Part shown: piece after piece, positions 17,995 through 27,721 of the stretch
Layout: every line of letters begins with the position of its first letter
Position numbering within the stretch: the stretch's first letter is position 1
Assembly: GCA_900548315.1 (NCBI GenBank)
Contig: URJU01000002.1
Span: forward strand, 1-45,625
Direction: 5' to 3'
DNA from: an uncultured Coprococcus sp.
Lineage (GTDB): Bacteria > Bacillota > Clostridia > Lachnospirales > Lachnospiraceae
DNA length: 45,625 nt
The notes under the pieces: model-generated
Seen by the model: only the letters and a program-made list of their open reading frames with translations
Databases searched by the model: none
Told to the model about the DNA's origin: nothing
Translations under genes and position numbers: made by a program

Positions 17995-19425
17995 TCAGAA
18001 CTGGAAATAAAGGAACGGATTGTAACTTGCCCCAACCAGTGCCAGCACTGATACAATGAGCAATACTGCCGGCGTTATCATATCCAACACATTGTGGACC
18101 GTAAACATGATCGGATTGACCTTGCCTATCTCTATCATAGTCTTTCTGAATCTCTTGCCCAGATTGGTACATGCCACACCCGCAAAGATCAGGAAGAACA
18201 TGTTCTTGAGGAACACGGTTCCAAGTGCCATATTCGCAAATCCTGAAGTGCCAAATCCGAACATTCCTGCAAGCACAGTTCCAAGCTCAGAAATGTTCTC
18301 AAACTTAAATATCGTCCAGCCAAACAGAATGACAAGAAGCGTGTATATGTGTGACGCCACCGGTCCAAGTCTTCCCCCGAGGAAAAATTTCTCAAGGAGA
18401 AGAAATGCCAGATAATAAAGTCCCCAGAATATATAATTCCAGCTTGCACCATGCCACATTCCGGTAAGGAACCATACTATAGCCATATTTCGTACATACT
18501 TCGCTGTGCTGCATCTGTTGCCTCCGAGCGGTATGTACACATAGTCTCTAAAGAACGAACTAAGCGATATGTGCCATCTTCTCCAGAAGTTATTCACAGA
18601 ATTTGCCATATATGGGTAATTGAAATTCTCATCATAATGGAATCCCACCATGCGTCCCATTCCTATAGCCATATCAGAATACGCTGAAAAATCCAGATAT
18701 ATCTGCATCATATACGCTATCATTCCGAGCCACATTCCAAGTGTAGTCTGGGTCTTAAGACTTTCAACACCAGCCGGAAGGAGTGTGTCCGCAATGCTTG
18801 CACACGAGTTGGCAAGTATCGCCTTCTTTGCAAGTCCCACAGTAAATCGTCTTACACCCATATATATATCGTTCTCTGTTATCTTTCGGTTATCGATCTC
18901 ATCAGCTATAGTCTCATATCTTACGATAGGACCCGCTATACACTGATGAAAAAGGCTTGAGTACAAAAGCAGCTTCCAATACTCCCTCTGCGGTCTGACC
19001 TCATTTCTATACACATCCACTACATATGATATGAGCTGGAATGTGTAGAATGATATTCCTATAGGAAGGACTATCTCTGGCACAACCTTTGGCACGCCAA
19101 ATATAAGTTTAAAGTTGCCGATAAAGAAACCGAGATATTTGAATATCGCGAGACATCCAAGCATCACGACTACATCGCACACCATATAGAATTTTTCACT
19201 TCTCTTGGTATATCCGGCTCTTGCCTCATCTATCTTGAGTGCAAATATCCAGCTTACAAGAGTCTCTCCTGCCAGGAGCAGCAGATACCTTGGCCCGCCC
19301 CAGGCGTAAAACACCAGTGAAAATATAAGCAGGACCTTATTGCGTTTCTCCTTTGGCACCGCAAAATACACTATAAGATTTGCAGTTAAAAATACAAATA
19401 AAAATAATAAACTTGAAAAAACCAT
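17995..19425 (-). CDS. MBOAT-family membrane O-acyltransferase (AlgI/PatA-like)
   Basis: A 476-residue polytopic membrane protein with about ten hydrophobic segments. Landmarks of the AlgI group are VLPIGISFYTFQLISY, FHQCIAGPIVRY, YLDFSAYSDMAIGMGR, NFNYPY..NFWRRWHISLSSFFRDY, PLGGNR and the essential His in LTGMWHGASWNY. These proteins move acyl groups across the membrane for polysaccharide O-acetylation, together with an SGNH/DHHW esterase-like partner encoded next. The ATG at 19425 is chosen over a TTG at 19440 because GGAG sits nine bases upstream. A consensus-like promoter is just upstream, so MBOAT-DHHW-proC probably form one operon. Confidence 0.93.
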   Translation of the reverse strand: MVFSSLLFLFVFLTANLIVYFAVPKEKRNKVLLIFSLVFYAWGGPRYLLLLAGETLVSWIFALKIDEARAGYTKRSEKFYMVCDVVVMLGCLAIFKYLGFFIGNFKLIFGVPKVVPEIVLPIGISFYTFQLISYVVDVYRNEVRPQREYWKLLLYSSLFHQCIAGPIVRYETIADEIDNRKITENDIYMGVRRFTVGLAKKAILANSCASIADTLLPAGVESLKTQTTLGMWLGMIAYMMQIYLDFSAYSDMAIGMGRMVGFHYDENFNYPYMANSVNNFWRRWHISLSSFFRDYVYIPLGGNRCSTAKYVRNMAIVWFLTGMWHGASWNYIFWGLYYLAFLLLEKFFLGGRLGPVASHIYTLLVILFGWTIFKFENISELGTVLAGMFGFGTSGFANMALGTVFLKNMFFLIFAGVACTNLGKRFRKTMIEIGKVNPIMFTVHNVLDMITPAVLLIVSVLALVGASYNPFLYFQF

Positions 19426-19470
19426 AATCATTATCTCCAAAAAGCTGTATTAAAGCACTTAATCGGCTGT

Positions 19471-19499
19471 ATTATACTTCACGGCTGATTTTATCTCAA
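19471..19499 (-). promoter_or_regulatory. SigA-type promoter of the MBOAT-DHHW-proC operon
   Basis: On the minus strand, TTGAGA (19494-19499), a 17-bp spacer and a perfect TATAAT (19471-19476) lie about 46 bp upstream of the MBOAT start. Confidence 0.82.
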
Positions 19500-19537
19500 C
19501 TTAAAAAACAGTAATTATCCAAGCTTTTACCAATATT

Positions 19538-22500
19538 TTACAAGTCAACCGTCTGAACCTTCCTGTCCTTGGCAACGCCGTTCACAAGAAAACTGACTCT
19601 TCCGTTGCCTATTGTTATATCATCCTCGTCCGCGCCGATATCCATACCTATGCTGTTCGTGACCTGAGTATTGATATCTGAATTGGATAACAACACCTTT
19701 GCTGTATGAGTACAATTTCCCATAGCATAGGCATTCCTTCCCTGCGCCACAACTTTGAGATACGCATATTTTATCTCTATATCTGTGTCTCCATTTCTGC
19801 AGCCTATTCCATAACACTCATTTGCCCTTACATTCATCACGATGTTAATATTCTGCATCCAGACTTTACACCTGCTGCCGCCCATGGTTCCCACAACTGC
19901 CGTTGAGGTTGATGCGCCTGAGATCTTTCCAGAGATATTTTCTATCTGGATATCTGCGTTTCCGTTGTATGAACCGATGGACACACTCTTTGCGATTCCA
20001 TTGTATATCTCCATATCGCAGTTCTCTATGCGAAGGCTGCAGTCGCTGTCCATACAGCCGATCACCACACCCTCCTGACCACGCTGGTCTATCTCAAATC
20101 TTCCGTGCTTTATATATATGTTGCCACCAAGCCCGGAACCTATACCTATTCCTCTCATTCCTGTAGCCGTTATGGATAGTGTTCCGTCCTGATTAAAATA
20201 CAGGTCACCGTGTCTGGAGGACAGATCATTTCCTATACAATAATACTTGCCTCCCGCCTGGGTTATCCTCAGATCACCGTCTCCGGCAATCTCCAACTTG
20301 GATGACTCAGGAACCTGTATTCCCCCGGTTCTCAGCTCATTGTCACCTATCAACACTATCCTGACATCGCAGTTTTCTCCAAGCTTTATACATGGAATTC
20401 CCTTTTCTCCGCCCAGACTTATGCTGTCTATACGGAACTCACCCCTAAATCCGTCACCAACACTGACCAGCATGTTGGACTTAAAACCAGGTGTTCCAGT
20501 CATATTTATATGTCTGTACTCGTCCCCGATCTTTCTGAAATCAAGGGCGGTATATTTGTTGAATGCAAGCTGAACCATCGATATGTCATCCTCATCCGTG
20601 ATGACATATGGTTTCTTTCCATACTTTGTCACCGCAGTCTGATTGTACTGTACTATCTCGGTCACAACTCGCTTATCTATCTCCTGAACAGCCTGCGGTG
20701 AAGGCTTTGCCGTGTAGTATCCCTGTATAAGATCAGCGCCAAGACGGATAACCTCCTTGAGCTCCTGATCCAGCTCTACGCCCTCAGCAAGGGTGACTAT
20801 ATCATTGTCATGTGCAAATTCTATGATATCCTTCACAAAATGCTGTTTCTGCGGATCATCATGTATGTTCGTCATAAGCATCCTGTCTATCTTCACATAT
20901 CTAGGCATGTACCGCAAAAGATTGTTTACATTGGAATATCCCGAACCGTAATCGTCTATGGCTGTCTCGACATTCATTCCAAGGTACTTGTTTTTCAGCT
21001 CAGCGAGCATCTGATCACTCAGTTCCGCCTCCTCTGTGAACTCCACCACTATCTGGTCGCCTAACTTTTGGAGCAGCTCTTCTATCAGTTTCTCGTCGCT
21101 CTCTGAAAGTCTGCATCCGGGAATACTGTTGAGGAATATCTTCTTGCCGCTCAGCTCATCTCTCTTTTTCTCAACGAGGCTGAGTACATTGACAAATGTG
21201 GCTCTCTCCACATCACTGAGTCTTCCCTGTCTTTCTGCACTCTGTATTAGGTCAAGAGGTGACACATACACATCCCCCGCTGTCCTCATAAGCACTTCGT
21301 AAGCATATATCTGCCCGGTTCTGGCATTCACTATAGGCTGGAAATGATACTCCAGCTGATTATTGTCCAGTATCCCCGCAACCATGCGGTCTCTCTCCAG
21401 GTCCTCCTCCGTAAGCTCCGGATTTCTGGAACTTTCAATATACTCCTTCATCTTGATATTATTCTTGTTGCTTATCAGAGTATTGATGTATTTATCCAGA
21501 TCCTCAGCCCCGGTGACGACCTCGTCATCAAATGCATAGCAGATATCTATACCAAAATTTTCTTTGTTCGTGTCATTGAACTTCTTCGTCTGAGTCTCTA
21601 TGCGCTGTATTATATCCTTGGCATGTTTACCACACTCATCCACCATCTTGAACGCAACCACAAACTCATCGTTACACATTCTCATACATACATCTGTTTT
21701 GCTTATAGATGACATTATGATATCTGCCAGGATCTGAATTGCCTCATCACCTGTCTGCCTGCCAAATCTCGAATTAATCTGTCCCAATCCTTTCATGTCT
21801 ATGGCCAGAAACATTATGCGCTGCCCTTTCATCATGGCATCCTCGCACATAACCCTGCATCTCTGCATAAATCCATTATAGTTGTATACACCCGTGAGAT
21901 CATCTCTCGTCTGCGCTGCATTGAGTCTATCTATGAGTTTCTGCAGATTGGCCTGTCTGTAAAATGCCTCCATACCCTGCATGATCTGTTTTAAGAGATT
22001 ATAGTACGCCCTGTTGTAAGATTTGTATGAGTTTCCACTGCTCATAGCTGCGTACCCAAAACATCTGTCATTGAAGTTTAGCGGTGTGAAAATGTAAGCC
22101 TCCGGCTCATTCATATTGCCATCCAGCTCAGGCAAGAGCTTTGTCACATCGAAACAATCATCAAAATCTATAGCGTTATCCTTATCTGACAGCCCTCGTT
22201 TTATTATCCTGTATACATTCTTTGTATAACCGACCCTGAGCGCATTTGCCCCCATCATAACCTCCGGGGCATTCCAATATTCATTCATACATATACTGAA
22301 TTTTCTGAAATCGTCATCCGGATGTATATACTGAAATACTGTATTGAAAAATCCTCTGTAGTCCGTCTGTGAAAGCAGATCCTCCATAAGATGGTCGTAG
22401 TATGTCCCGCAGCTGCCATACTGAAAATCTGTATCCCACGCCTTTATGTCTGCTTGATCTTTATCTCTGTTCAACTCGCCGCCTGTCTCCACGCACTGAC

Positions 22501-23359
22501 CGCAGCCACAGCTCCTGCCCCAGTGTATGCGAGACCCGCACACATACTTCGCCGGAGTCCTGCCTGAGAGTTTCGCATCCACCCAATCAGCAACATATAT
22601 TCCATCCTGCACCGCCGGTATATCAACCGATGTGAGTGGTATCGGTCTTTCATCATTTGTATCAGTTGAATCATATCCCACAACAGCAATATCCCCCGGA
22701 ACTTTTATGCCTCTCTTTTCAAGTTCCGCAGCCAGTCCCAGTGCCATCTGATCACTGGCACACACAACCGCATCAGGAAGATCCTTCCTGTTTTCCAGGA
22801 GAGAGGCAGCCATGTCCCGTCCTGAGTCATACCAGTCATTGCCATAATATATATCAGACTCCCTGCAAGCTCTGCCATGTTTTGCAAGGCTGTCAAAAAA
22901 ACCTTTTTTCTTTAGATCTGAATTGACATTGTTCTCCCCTCCGTTTAGCAGAACAATGTCCTCATAGCCGTGCACTTCTATCAGATGATCTGTCAGTTCA
23001 CATATATTCTCACGGTGACTTATATTTACAGACTCATATCCATCCGCATAGTCATCCATGACGAGAACCGGTCCGTCATATTCCTGTTTTAATCTCCACA
23101 GGAGTCCCTCGGCAGTTCCCGGTATCCTTATTCTGCCGGTAAAAACTATGATAGCATCATAATCCTTAAACTCCACCAGATTAAAAATATTTGAATCGCC
23201 AATCTCTCGGCTGCTCGTATCCTGACATTTTAGATACATCGAAAACACGCACACATCGTATCCCAACTGAGCTGATCTCTCAAATAATCCCGAAAGAAAC
23301 CTACTCTGAGTATACTCGTCCGCCTGTGCTGTCAGCACGCCTATCCTTTTCCTTCTCAT
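19538..23359 (-). CDS. LacI-type sensor / GGDEF (degenerate) / EAL protein with beta-solenoid-like C-terminal domain
   Basis: A 1273-residue protein with no signal peptide or membrane segment. Residues 1-~285 resemble the periplasmic-binding fold of LacI-family regulators (MRRKRIGVLTAQADEYTQSR; VCASDQMALGLAAELEKRG; GDIAVVGYDSTD) but without an HTH. A Cys cluster (GRSCGCGQC) follows, then a ~190-residue region of unknown fold. GGDEF lies at ~485-640, with the motif changed to CNDEF. EAL lies at ~675-925: YEVLMRT in place of EAL, DDYGSGYSN, YVKIDRML and LAEGVE, so phosphodiesterase residues look largely intact. From ~940 to the end is a beta-rich repeat region with many IxI..G.GIGIGxG patterns, resembling right-handed beta-helix carbohydrate-binding domains. 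It is a likely cytoplasmic c-di-GMP hydrolase controlled by a sugar-like ligand. The ribosome binding site is weak (AAAGGG about 13 bases upstream). It lies just upstream of the acyltransferase operon. Confidence 0.88.
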   Translation of the reverse strand: MRRKRIGVLTAQADEYTQSRFLSGLFERSAQLGYDVCVFSMYLKCQDTSSREIGDSNIFNLVEFKDYDAIIVFTGRIRIPGTAEGLLWRLKQEYDGPVLVMDDYADGYESVNISHRENICELTDHLIEVHGYEDIVLLNGGENNVNSDLKKKGFFDSLAKHGRACRESDIYYGNDWYDSGRDMAASLLENRKDLPDAVVCASDQMALGLAAELEKRGIKVPGDIAVVGYDSTDTNDERPIPLTSVDIPAVQDGIYVADWVDAKLSGRTPAKYVCGSRIHWGRSCGCGQCVETGGELNRDKDQADIKAWDTDFQYGSCGTYYDHLMEDLLSQTDYRGFFNTVFQYIHPDDDFRKFSICMNEYWNAPEVMMGANALRVGYTKNVYRIIKRGLSDKDNAIDFDDCFDVTKLLPELDGNMNEPEAYIFTPLNFNDRCFGYAAMSSGNSYKSYNRAYYNLLKQIMQGMEAFYRQANLQKLIDRLNAAQTRDDLTGVYNYNGFMQRCRVMCEDAMMKGQRIMFLAIDMKGLGQINSRFGRQTGDEAIQILADIIMSSISKTDVCMRMCNDEFVVAFKMVDECGKHAKDIIQRIETQTKKFNDTNKENFGIDICYAFDDEVVTGAEDLDKYINTLISNKNNIKMKEYIESSRNPELTEEDLERDRMVAGILDNNQLEYHFQPIVNARTGQIYAYEVLMRTAGDVYVSPLDLIQSAERQGRLSDVERATFVNVLSLVEKKRDELSGKKIFLNSIPGCRLSESDEKLIEELLQKLGDQIVVEFTEEAELSDQMLAELKNKYLGMNVETAIDDYGSGYSNVNNLLRYMPRYVKIDRMLMTNIHDDPQKQHFVKDIIEFAHDNDIVTLAEGVELDQELKEVIRLGADLIQGYYTAKPSPQAVQEIDKRVVTEIVQYNQTAVTKYGKKPYVITDEDDISMVQLAFNKYTALDFRKIGDEYRHINMTGTPGFKSNMLVSVGDGFRGEFRIDSISLGGEKGIPCIKLGENCDVRIVLIGDNELRTGGIQVPESSKLEIAGDGDLRITQAGGKYYCIGNDLSSRHGDLYFNQDGTLSITATGMRGIGIGSGLGGNIYIKHGRFEIDQRGQEGVVIGCMDSDCSLRIENCDMEIYNGIAKSVSIGSYNGNADIQIENISGKISGASTSTAVVGTMGGSRCKVWMQNINIVMNVRANECYGIGCRNGDTDIEIKYAYLKVVAQGRNAYAMGNCTHTAKVLLSNSDINTQVTNSIGMDIGADEDDITIGNGRVSFLVNGVAKDRKVQTVDL

Positions 23360-23465
23360 AACAATATACGCCCTTTACCCTTAGTTATTTAACTTACCCC
23401 CTGGGCTGATGCCCATAATTACTTAGATTCTATCACGTTATGATGCAAGTGTATATATTACAAAA

Positions 23466-23510
23466 TAAAAAAAGCACATTCGAAGACAGCAAAACGTCTC
23501 CAAATGTGCT
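23466..23510 (-). terminator. Terminator of the glycan operon (after glf)
   Basis: In the minus direction, the arms AGCACATTtggAGAC and GTCTtcgAATGTGCT enclose an eight-base loop; an 8-bp base stem and a 4-bp upper stem are split by a 3x3 internal loop. A T-run follows. It lies 28 bp after the glf stop. Confidence 0.88.
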
Positions 23511-23537
23511 CAAAATTAACTCTTCTATAACAAATTA

Positions 23538-24638
23538 TTAAAACTCACTCTCTACGCAATCAAGTGCTGCAGCTATTACCTTGTCCATATCATAATACTT
23601 ATACTGTCCAAGTCTTCCGCCAAAAATGACATCCTTGCGTGTCTTCGCAAGCTCTCTGTACTTCTCATAAAGAGCATTGTTTTTGTCGTTGTTGACAGGA
23701 TAATATGGTTCTACGCCCGGTTTCCACTCTGCTGAGTACTCACGGCTGATAACAGTCTTTGGCTGCTTGCCAAACTCGAAATGCTTGTGCTCGATGATTC
23801 TTGTGTATGGAATATCCCTGTGTGTATAATTTACAACAGCATTTCCCTGATAATTTTCCTCATCGAGAACTTCTGTCTCAAACCTTACCGAACGATACTC
23901 TAATGGGCCATACTGGAATCCAAAGAACTCATCGATCATACCTGTGTATACTGTCTTGTCTGCAATATCAGGATTTTCTTTTATAAAGTCGAAATAATCT
24001 GTATCAGTCTTGACGTCAGCTCCCTCAAGCATCTTCTCAATGATCTGTGTATATCCACCCATTGGGATTCCCTGGAAACGATCATTGAAATAGTTGTTGT
24101 CATATATGAATCTCAGAGGCAGTCTCTTGATGATGAATGCAGGAAGTTCTGTACATGGTCTTCCCCACTGTTTCTCTGTATATCCCTTTACAAGTTTTTC
24201 ATATACATCAGTACCTGCCAGCTTGAGTGCCTGCTCCTCGAGGTTCTTTGGCTCTCCAATATTCAGATCTGCGATCTGTTTCTCAATTATAGCCTTTGCC
24301 TCTGAAGGTTTCTTGATTCCCCACATCTTGCTGAATGTATTCATGTTGAATGGCAGGTTGTACAGCTCATCCTTGTATGAAGCAACAGGTGAGTTGATAT
24401 AGTTGTTGAACTCAGCGAACTGATTTACATACTCCCATATCTTCTTATCTGATGTATGGAATATATGTGCACCGTACTTGTGTACATTTATTCCCTCTAT
24501 CTGCTCTGTGTAAATATTTCCTGCAATGTGTGAACGTTTGTCGATCACAAGACAGCTCTTGCCTCTCTTATTTGCCTCGTAAGCGAATACCGCACCGAAA
24601 AGTCCGGCACCAACTATGAGGTAATCATACTTTGCCAT
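23538..24638 (-). CDS. glf: UDP-galactopyranose mutase
   Basis: A 366-residue FAD flavoenzyme that interconverts UDP-galactopyranose and UDP-galactofuranose in the cytoplasm. The N-terminal FAD-binding motif is YLIVGAGLFGAVFAYEA, followed by DKRSHIAGNIYTE and HKYGAHIFHTSD. Other family hallmarks are NLPFNMNTFSKMWG, YTEKQWGRP, FNDRFQGIPMGGYT and the C-terminal FGGRLGQYKYYDMDKVI. Length is normal. AAGGAGG precedes the ATG. It is the last gene of the glycan operon and directly follows the GlfT2-like transferase that would use its product. UDP-galactose can be supplied by the galKTE genes downstream in the window. Confidence 0.97.
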   Translation of the reverse strand: MAKYDYLIVGAGLFGAVFAYEANKRGKSCLVIDKRSHIAGNIYTEQIEGINVHKYGAHIFHTSDKKIWEYVNQFAEFNNYINSPVASYKDELYNLPFNMNTFSKMWGIKKPSEAKAIIEKQIADLNIGEPKNLEEQALKLAGTDVYEKLVKGYTEKQWGRPCTELPAFIIKRLPLRFIYDNNYFNDRFQGIPMGGYTQIIEKMLEGADVKTDTDYFDFIKENPDIADKTVYTGMIDEFFGFQYGPLEYRSVRFETEVLDEENYQGNAVVNYTHRDIPYTRIIEHKHFEFGKQPKTVISREYSAEWKPGVEPYYPVNNDKNNALYEKYRELAKTRKDVIFGGRLGQYKYYDMDKVIAAALDCVESEF

Positions 24639-24674
24639 GTCTCTTTATCCTCCTTATCCCTGTTCGTATATTCT

Positions 24675-26507
24675 CTAAATGTGGAGATATTCATTCCAGA
24701 ACTTTTCTGTTGTCATCTCTTTAAATGAATCCCTGTATGCCTGCTCCACCTTTACATGTGTCTTCTTGTACTTTGAAAGTACCTTTCTGTATCTCTTTAT
24801 GAGCGCAAAACACTTCTTTCTGTTGATAGTTCTGATAGCACCCGTCATGTTGTTCTTGTTAACTGCTACCAACGTCTTCTTCATATAGTTCTTGCCCGGA
24901 ACAAAGAACCAATCATATGAAATGATATATGGTGTCCTTCTAAGAAGGAAATTAGGAAGAAGATGTCCATTTATTGTCATCATATACCAGAGTTTCTGAA
25001 GTCTATTAAGACTCTCATACTCATACGGATCGGTTGGGAGTTCTCCAGAATATCCAAGATCTGAAAGCGGTACAAGTTTCTCATTCTTTGCGTTGTGTTC
25101 CTTTAAGCTCTTCTCACCGTCAAGGTTCTTGAGATACTCCGGTCCCTTGAGATAGTCATCTATTGAGTCTATGAGAAGCTCTGCATTGTTATATGCAAAT
25201 CTTGTTATATCCTTCCAGAACATTGTCTTGATTCTTCCAAGGAAGTCCTCATCCTGACAGATTCCGCTTGCAGCCTGAATAACAAAGCTGTTTCTATGCA
25301 CCTGGTAAAGCTCCATTGCGGCATTGAACTTTCCTGCAAATCCAACATGCCAGATACAGATACCGTTCAGCGCAATGAATCCCGGCTTGTTTCTAAGCGA
25401 GAACTCTACATCATCTCCCCTTACAAATACCGGAAGAGGAAGTCCTCTCTCCTCGATGTGTTCAACAGGTATACAGCAATACCACCATCCAGCATATGCA
25501 TCCTCCACATCAAAGCTATAATTCTCATTTGCGACCAAATTCTCTATGACTCTCATATCCATAGCCTTCTTGATCGGACCATATGAACCGTCATTCTTGT
25601 GAACATAGCCGACATCCTCGTACTGTTTCTCACGGATATCATAATCAAACATCGCACCGCTTAAGAAACACTTCTTGTACTCATCCTTGAGGAGCCTAAG
25701 CAGATAATATGTTCTGAACAAACTCTCAGGCATTACCATTACATCATCATCCATGAGGAGTACGTGTGTAGGCTTATCCTTTCTCTTGAGTGCCTCTATC
25801 ATACCTCGTGTAAAGCCGCCGGCACCACCCACATTATTGTTCATGTATACCTTCAGATCCTCACTGTCGAGTTCCTTTGGATCAAGTTCTCTGTCATTGT
25901 CGATCACGTGTACAAAGAGATGTCCCTTGAGATCACTTCCCTCAAACAAAACATTCTCCTTGATAAGTTCAATATTCCTCTTAATATACTCCTGCTTTTT
26001 GAATGTAGTTGTGGCAAGGGATATGTTGATATCTCTTATCCTGTCTTCCTCTATATCCGCAGAGTAATATCCACCATATATCTCTGTTTCCTCAAGTATA
26101 TCCATTCTGAAACCTACAAGTGCCTTGTCCGTATCAGGGATGTTGATGACCACATCGCTCACTTCATCGCACTCTACAACCTGGGAACAGAGCGGATTAT
26201 ATGTGACTGCCACTGATGCAGCATATATCGCATACAGAGCCAGATCAACTTTACCCTTCATTCTGAGATGAAGTTTAAAATTCTGTACGCCTGTATACTC
26301 TGCCCACTTCTTTACCTGTATGCAGTTGTAATAACTCATAAAATTGACTTTGTTATACTTCTGTACAATGTGGCACTTCTTATCTGAATCATAAGTAAAC
26401 GGTGTTCTATAATCCTTTCCTATAGCACTGAACTCAGGATAATCTACTATATTCATATCCAGATCCATCTGAAGCATAACATTCTGCAACTTTACATTTT
26501 GTAACAT
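24675..26507 (-). CDS. GlfT2-like galactofuranosyltransferase (GT2, GT-A fold)
   Basis: A 610-residue enzyme. An N-terminal beta-sandwich region (~1-160) precedes the GT-A catalytic domain (~165-420) with ATTTFKKQEYIKRN, the NNVGGAGGFTRGM loop, the metal-binding LLMDDDVMV, YAGWWYCCIP and FVRGDDVEFSLR. A helical C-terminal region (~430-610) completes the GlfT2 plan known from mycobacterial galactan polymerase. The likely reaction is transfer of galactofuranose from UDP-Galf to a growing lipid-linked glycan at the inner membrane face. AGGAGG precedes the start. Co-location 36 bp upstream of glf strongly supports the donor sugar. Linkage and acceptor cannot be told from sequence. Confidence 0.88.
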   Translation of the reverse strand: MLQNVKLQNVMLQMDLDMNIVDYPEFSAIGKDYRTPFTYDSDKKCHIVQKYNKVNFMSYYNCIQVKKWAEYTGVQNFKLHLRMKGKVDLALYAIYAASVAVTYNPLCSQVVECDEVSDVVINIPDTDKALVGFRMDILEETEIYGGYYSADIEEDRIRDINISLATTTFKKQEYIKRNIELIKENVLFEGSDLKGHLFVHVIDNDRELDPKELDSEDLKVYMNNNVGGAGGFTRGMIEALKRKDKPTHVLLMDDDVMVMPESLFRTYYLLRLLKDEYKKCFLSGAMFDYDIREKQYEDVGYVHKNDGSYGPIKKAMDMRVIENLVANENYSFDVEDAYAGWWYCCIPVEHIEERGLPLPVFVRGDDVEFSLRNKPGFIALNGICIWHVGFAGKFNAAMELYQVHRNSFVIQAASGICQDEDFLGRIKTMFWKDITRFAYNNAELLIDSIDDYLKGPEYLKNLDGEKSLKEHNAKNEKLVPLSDLGYSGELPTDPYEYESLNRLQKLWYMMTINGHLLPNFLLRRTPYIISYDWFFVPGKNYMKKTLVAVNKNNMTGAIRTINRKKCFALIKRYRKVLSKYKKTHVKVEQAYRDSFKEMTTEKFWNEYLHI

Positions 26508-26540
26508 TACTCCTATCCTCCTATGTCTTGTGAATCGTGT

Positions 26541-27710
26541 TTACTCTTCTGACTTATCTTCCTTATTTGTATCCTCAGCCTTCTCATCCACAGATACATT
26601 CTTCTTTTTGTCTGTGTTGGCGGTCTTCTTAGCCTCTTCTGACTTCTTGACTTCCTCGGCTTTCTTCACCGCCTCAGCTGCCGCTTTCTTTGCTGCCTCA
26701 GCTTTCTTTTCAGCATCTGCCGCCGCCTTTTTAGCCGCTGCCGCCTTCTTCGCTGCATCCGCTGCTACCTTCTTTGCTATCTCAGCTTTCTTTGCAGCGT
26801 CCGCCGCGTTTTCCTTAACAGGTTTTACCACAGCATTTGGATCTGCTATAGCATTGCCATTTATTCCTGCCAGAAGTATCGGAACCGGAGATTCCATCTC
26901 CTTCTGGAAAGCATCACATACTTTATCCACTTCACCGACCATGATTACATGTCCATGATCAATCCACATCACCTTGTTGCACTGTTTCTTTACTGCTGCA
27001 AGGCTGTGTGACACATAGAGAAGTGTAGTTCCCGCTTCAAGCATGGCTGCCATCTTGACTGCACACTTTTTTCTGAACCTCATATCTCCCACTGCAAGAA
27101 TCTCGTCAGCTATGAGTATATCAGGATTCACCGCAGTAGCTACAGAAAACGCAAGTCTCGTCTTCATACCTGATGAAAAGTTCTTAACCGGAGAATCCAG
27201 GAAGTCCTGAAGTTCCGAGAACTCAACTATCTCATCAAACTTTGATTCTATAAAAGCTTTGGAATATCCAAGCAGTGTTCCATTTAAATATATATTTTCT
27301 CTTGCTGTGAGCTGTGGATCTATACCGGCGCCAAGCTCTATGAGTGCGGCAACCGTTCCGGAAACAGAAACAGTTCCACTTGAAGGTTTCAATATTCTGC
27401 TCACAACCTTTAGGAGCGTGGACTTACCTGCACCATTTGTTCCGATGAATCCCCACGCCTCGCCTTTCTTTATCTCCAGATTGATGTCCTTCAGCGCAAT
27501 AAACTCCTGGAACATCAACTGTCTAGTAACCAGTCTGATAAAATACTCTTTCAGGTTATCTATCTTAAGATTGTTCTTGTTGAATCTTATTGTTACATCT
27601 TTAAGTTCAATGATAGTTTCTCCCTGTTCTACCGTGGACGCCTGTTGAGCCTTGGATGTAAATATCTCACTTGCATCCATCTCCCCGCCATTCTTAGCAG
27701 CTGTATCCAT
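26541..27710 (-). CDS. ABC-type polysaccharide exporter, ATP-binding subunit with Ala/Lys-rich tail
   Basis: A 389-residue ATPase of the Wzt/TagH group. Residues ~30-270 carry the nucleotide-binding domain: Walker A GTNGAGKST, signature NFSSGMKTRLAFSVA, Walker B DILIADEILAVGD and the H-loop YVSHS. After ~295 comes a ~90-residue tail of Ala, Lys and Glu repeats (AAADAEKKAEAAKKAAAEA) predicted to be one long charged helix, in place of the beta-sandwich glycan-binding domain found in some Wzt proteins. It pairs with the permease encoded just upstream. The ATG at 27710 gives better spacing to AGGAGG than the ATG at 27713. Confidence 0.92.
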   Translation of the reverse strand: MDTAAKNGGEMDASEIFTSKAQQASTVEQGETIIELKDVTIRFNKNNLKIDNLKEYFIRLVTRQLMFQEFIALKDINLEIKKGEAWGFIGTNGAGKSTLLKVVSRILKPSSGTVSVSGTVAALIELGAGIDPQLTARENIYLNGTLLGYSKAFIESKFDEIVEFSELQDFLDSPVKNFSSGMKTRLAFSVATAVNPDILIADEILAVGDMRFRKKCAVKMAAMLEAGTTLLYVSHSLAAVKKQCNKVMWIDHGHVIMVGEVDKVCDAFQKEMESPVPILLAGINGNAIADPNAVVKPVKENAADAAKKAEIAKKVAADAAKKAAAAKKAAADAEKKAEAAKKAAAEAVKKAEEVKKSEEAKKTANTDKKKNVSVDEKAEDTNKEDKSEE

Positions 27711-27721
27711 CATCTAACCTC

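Noticed and set aside
26530..26958. Plus-strand frame rich in Ala/Ser/Phe opposite the exporter ATPase tail
   Set aside because: It is the mirror of the Ala/Lys repeat coding sequence and has no support of its own.
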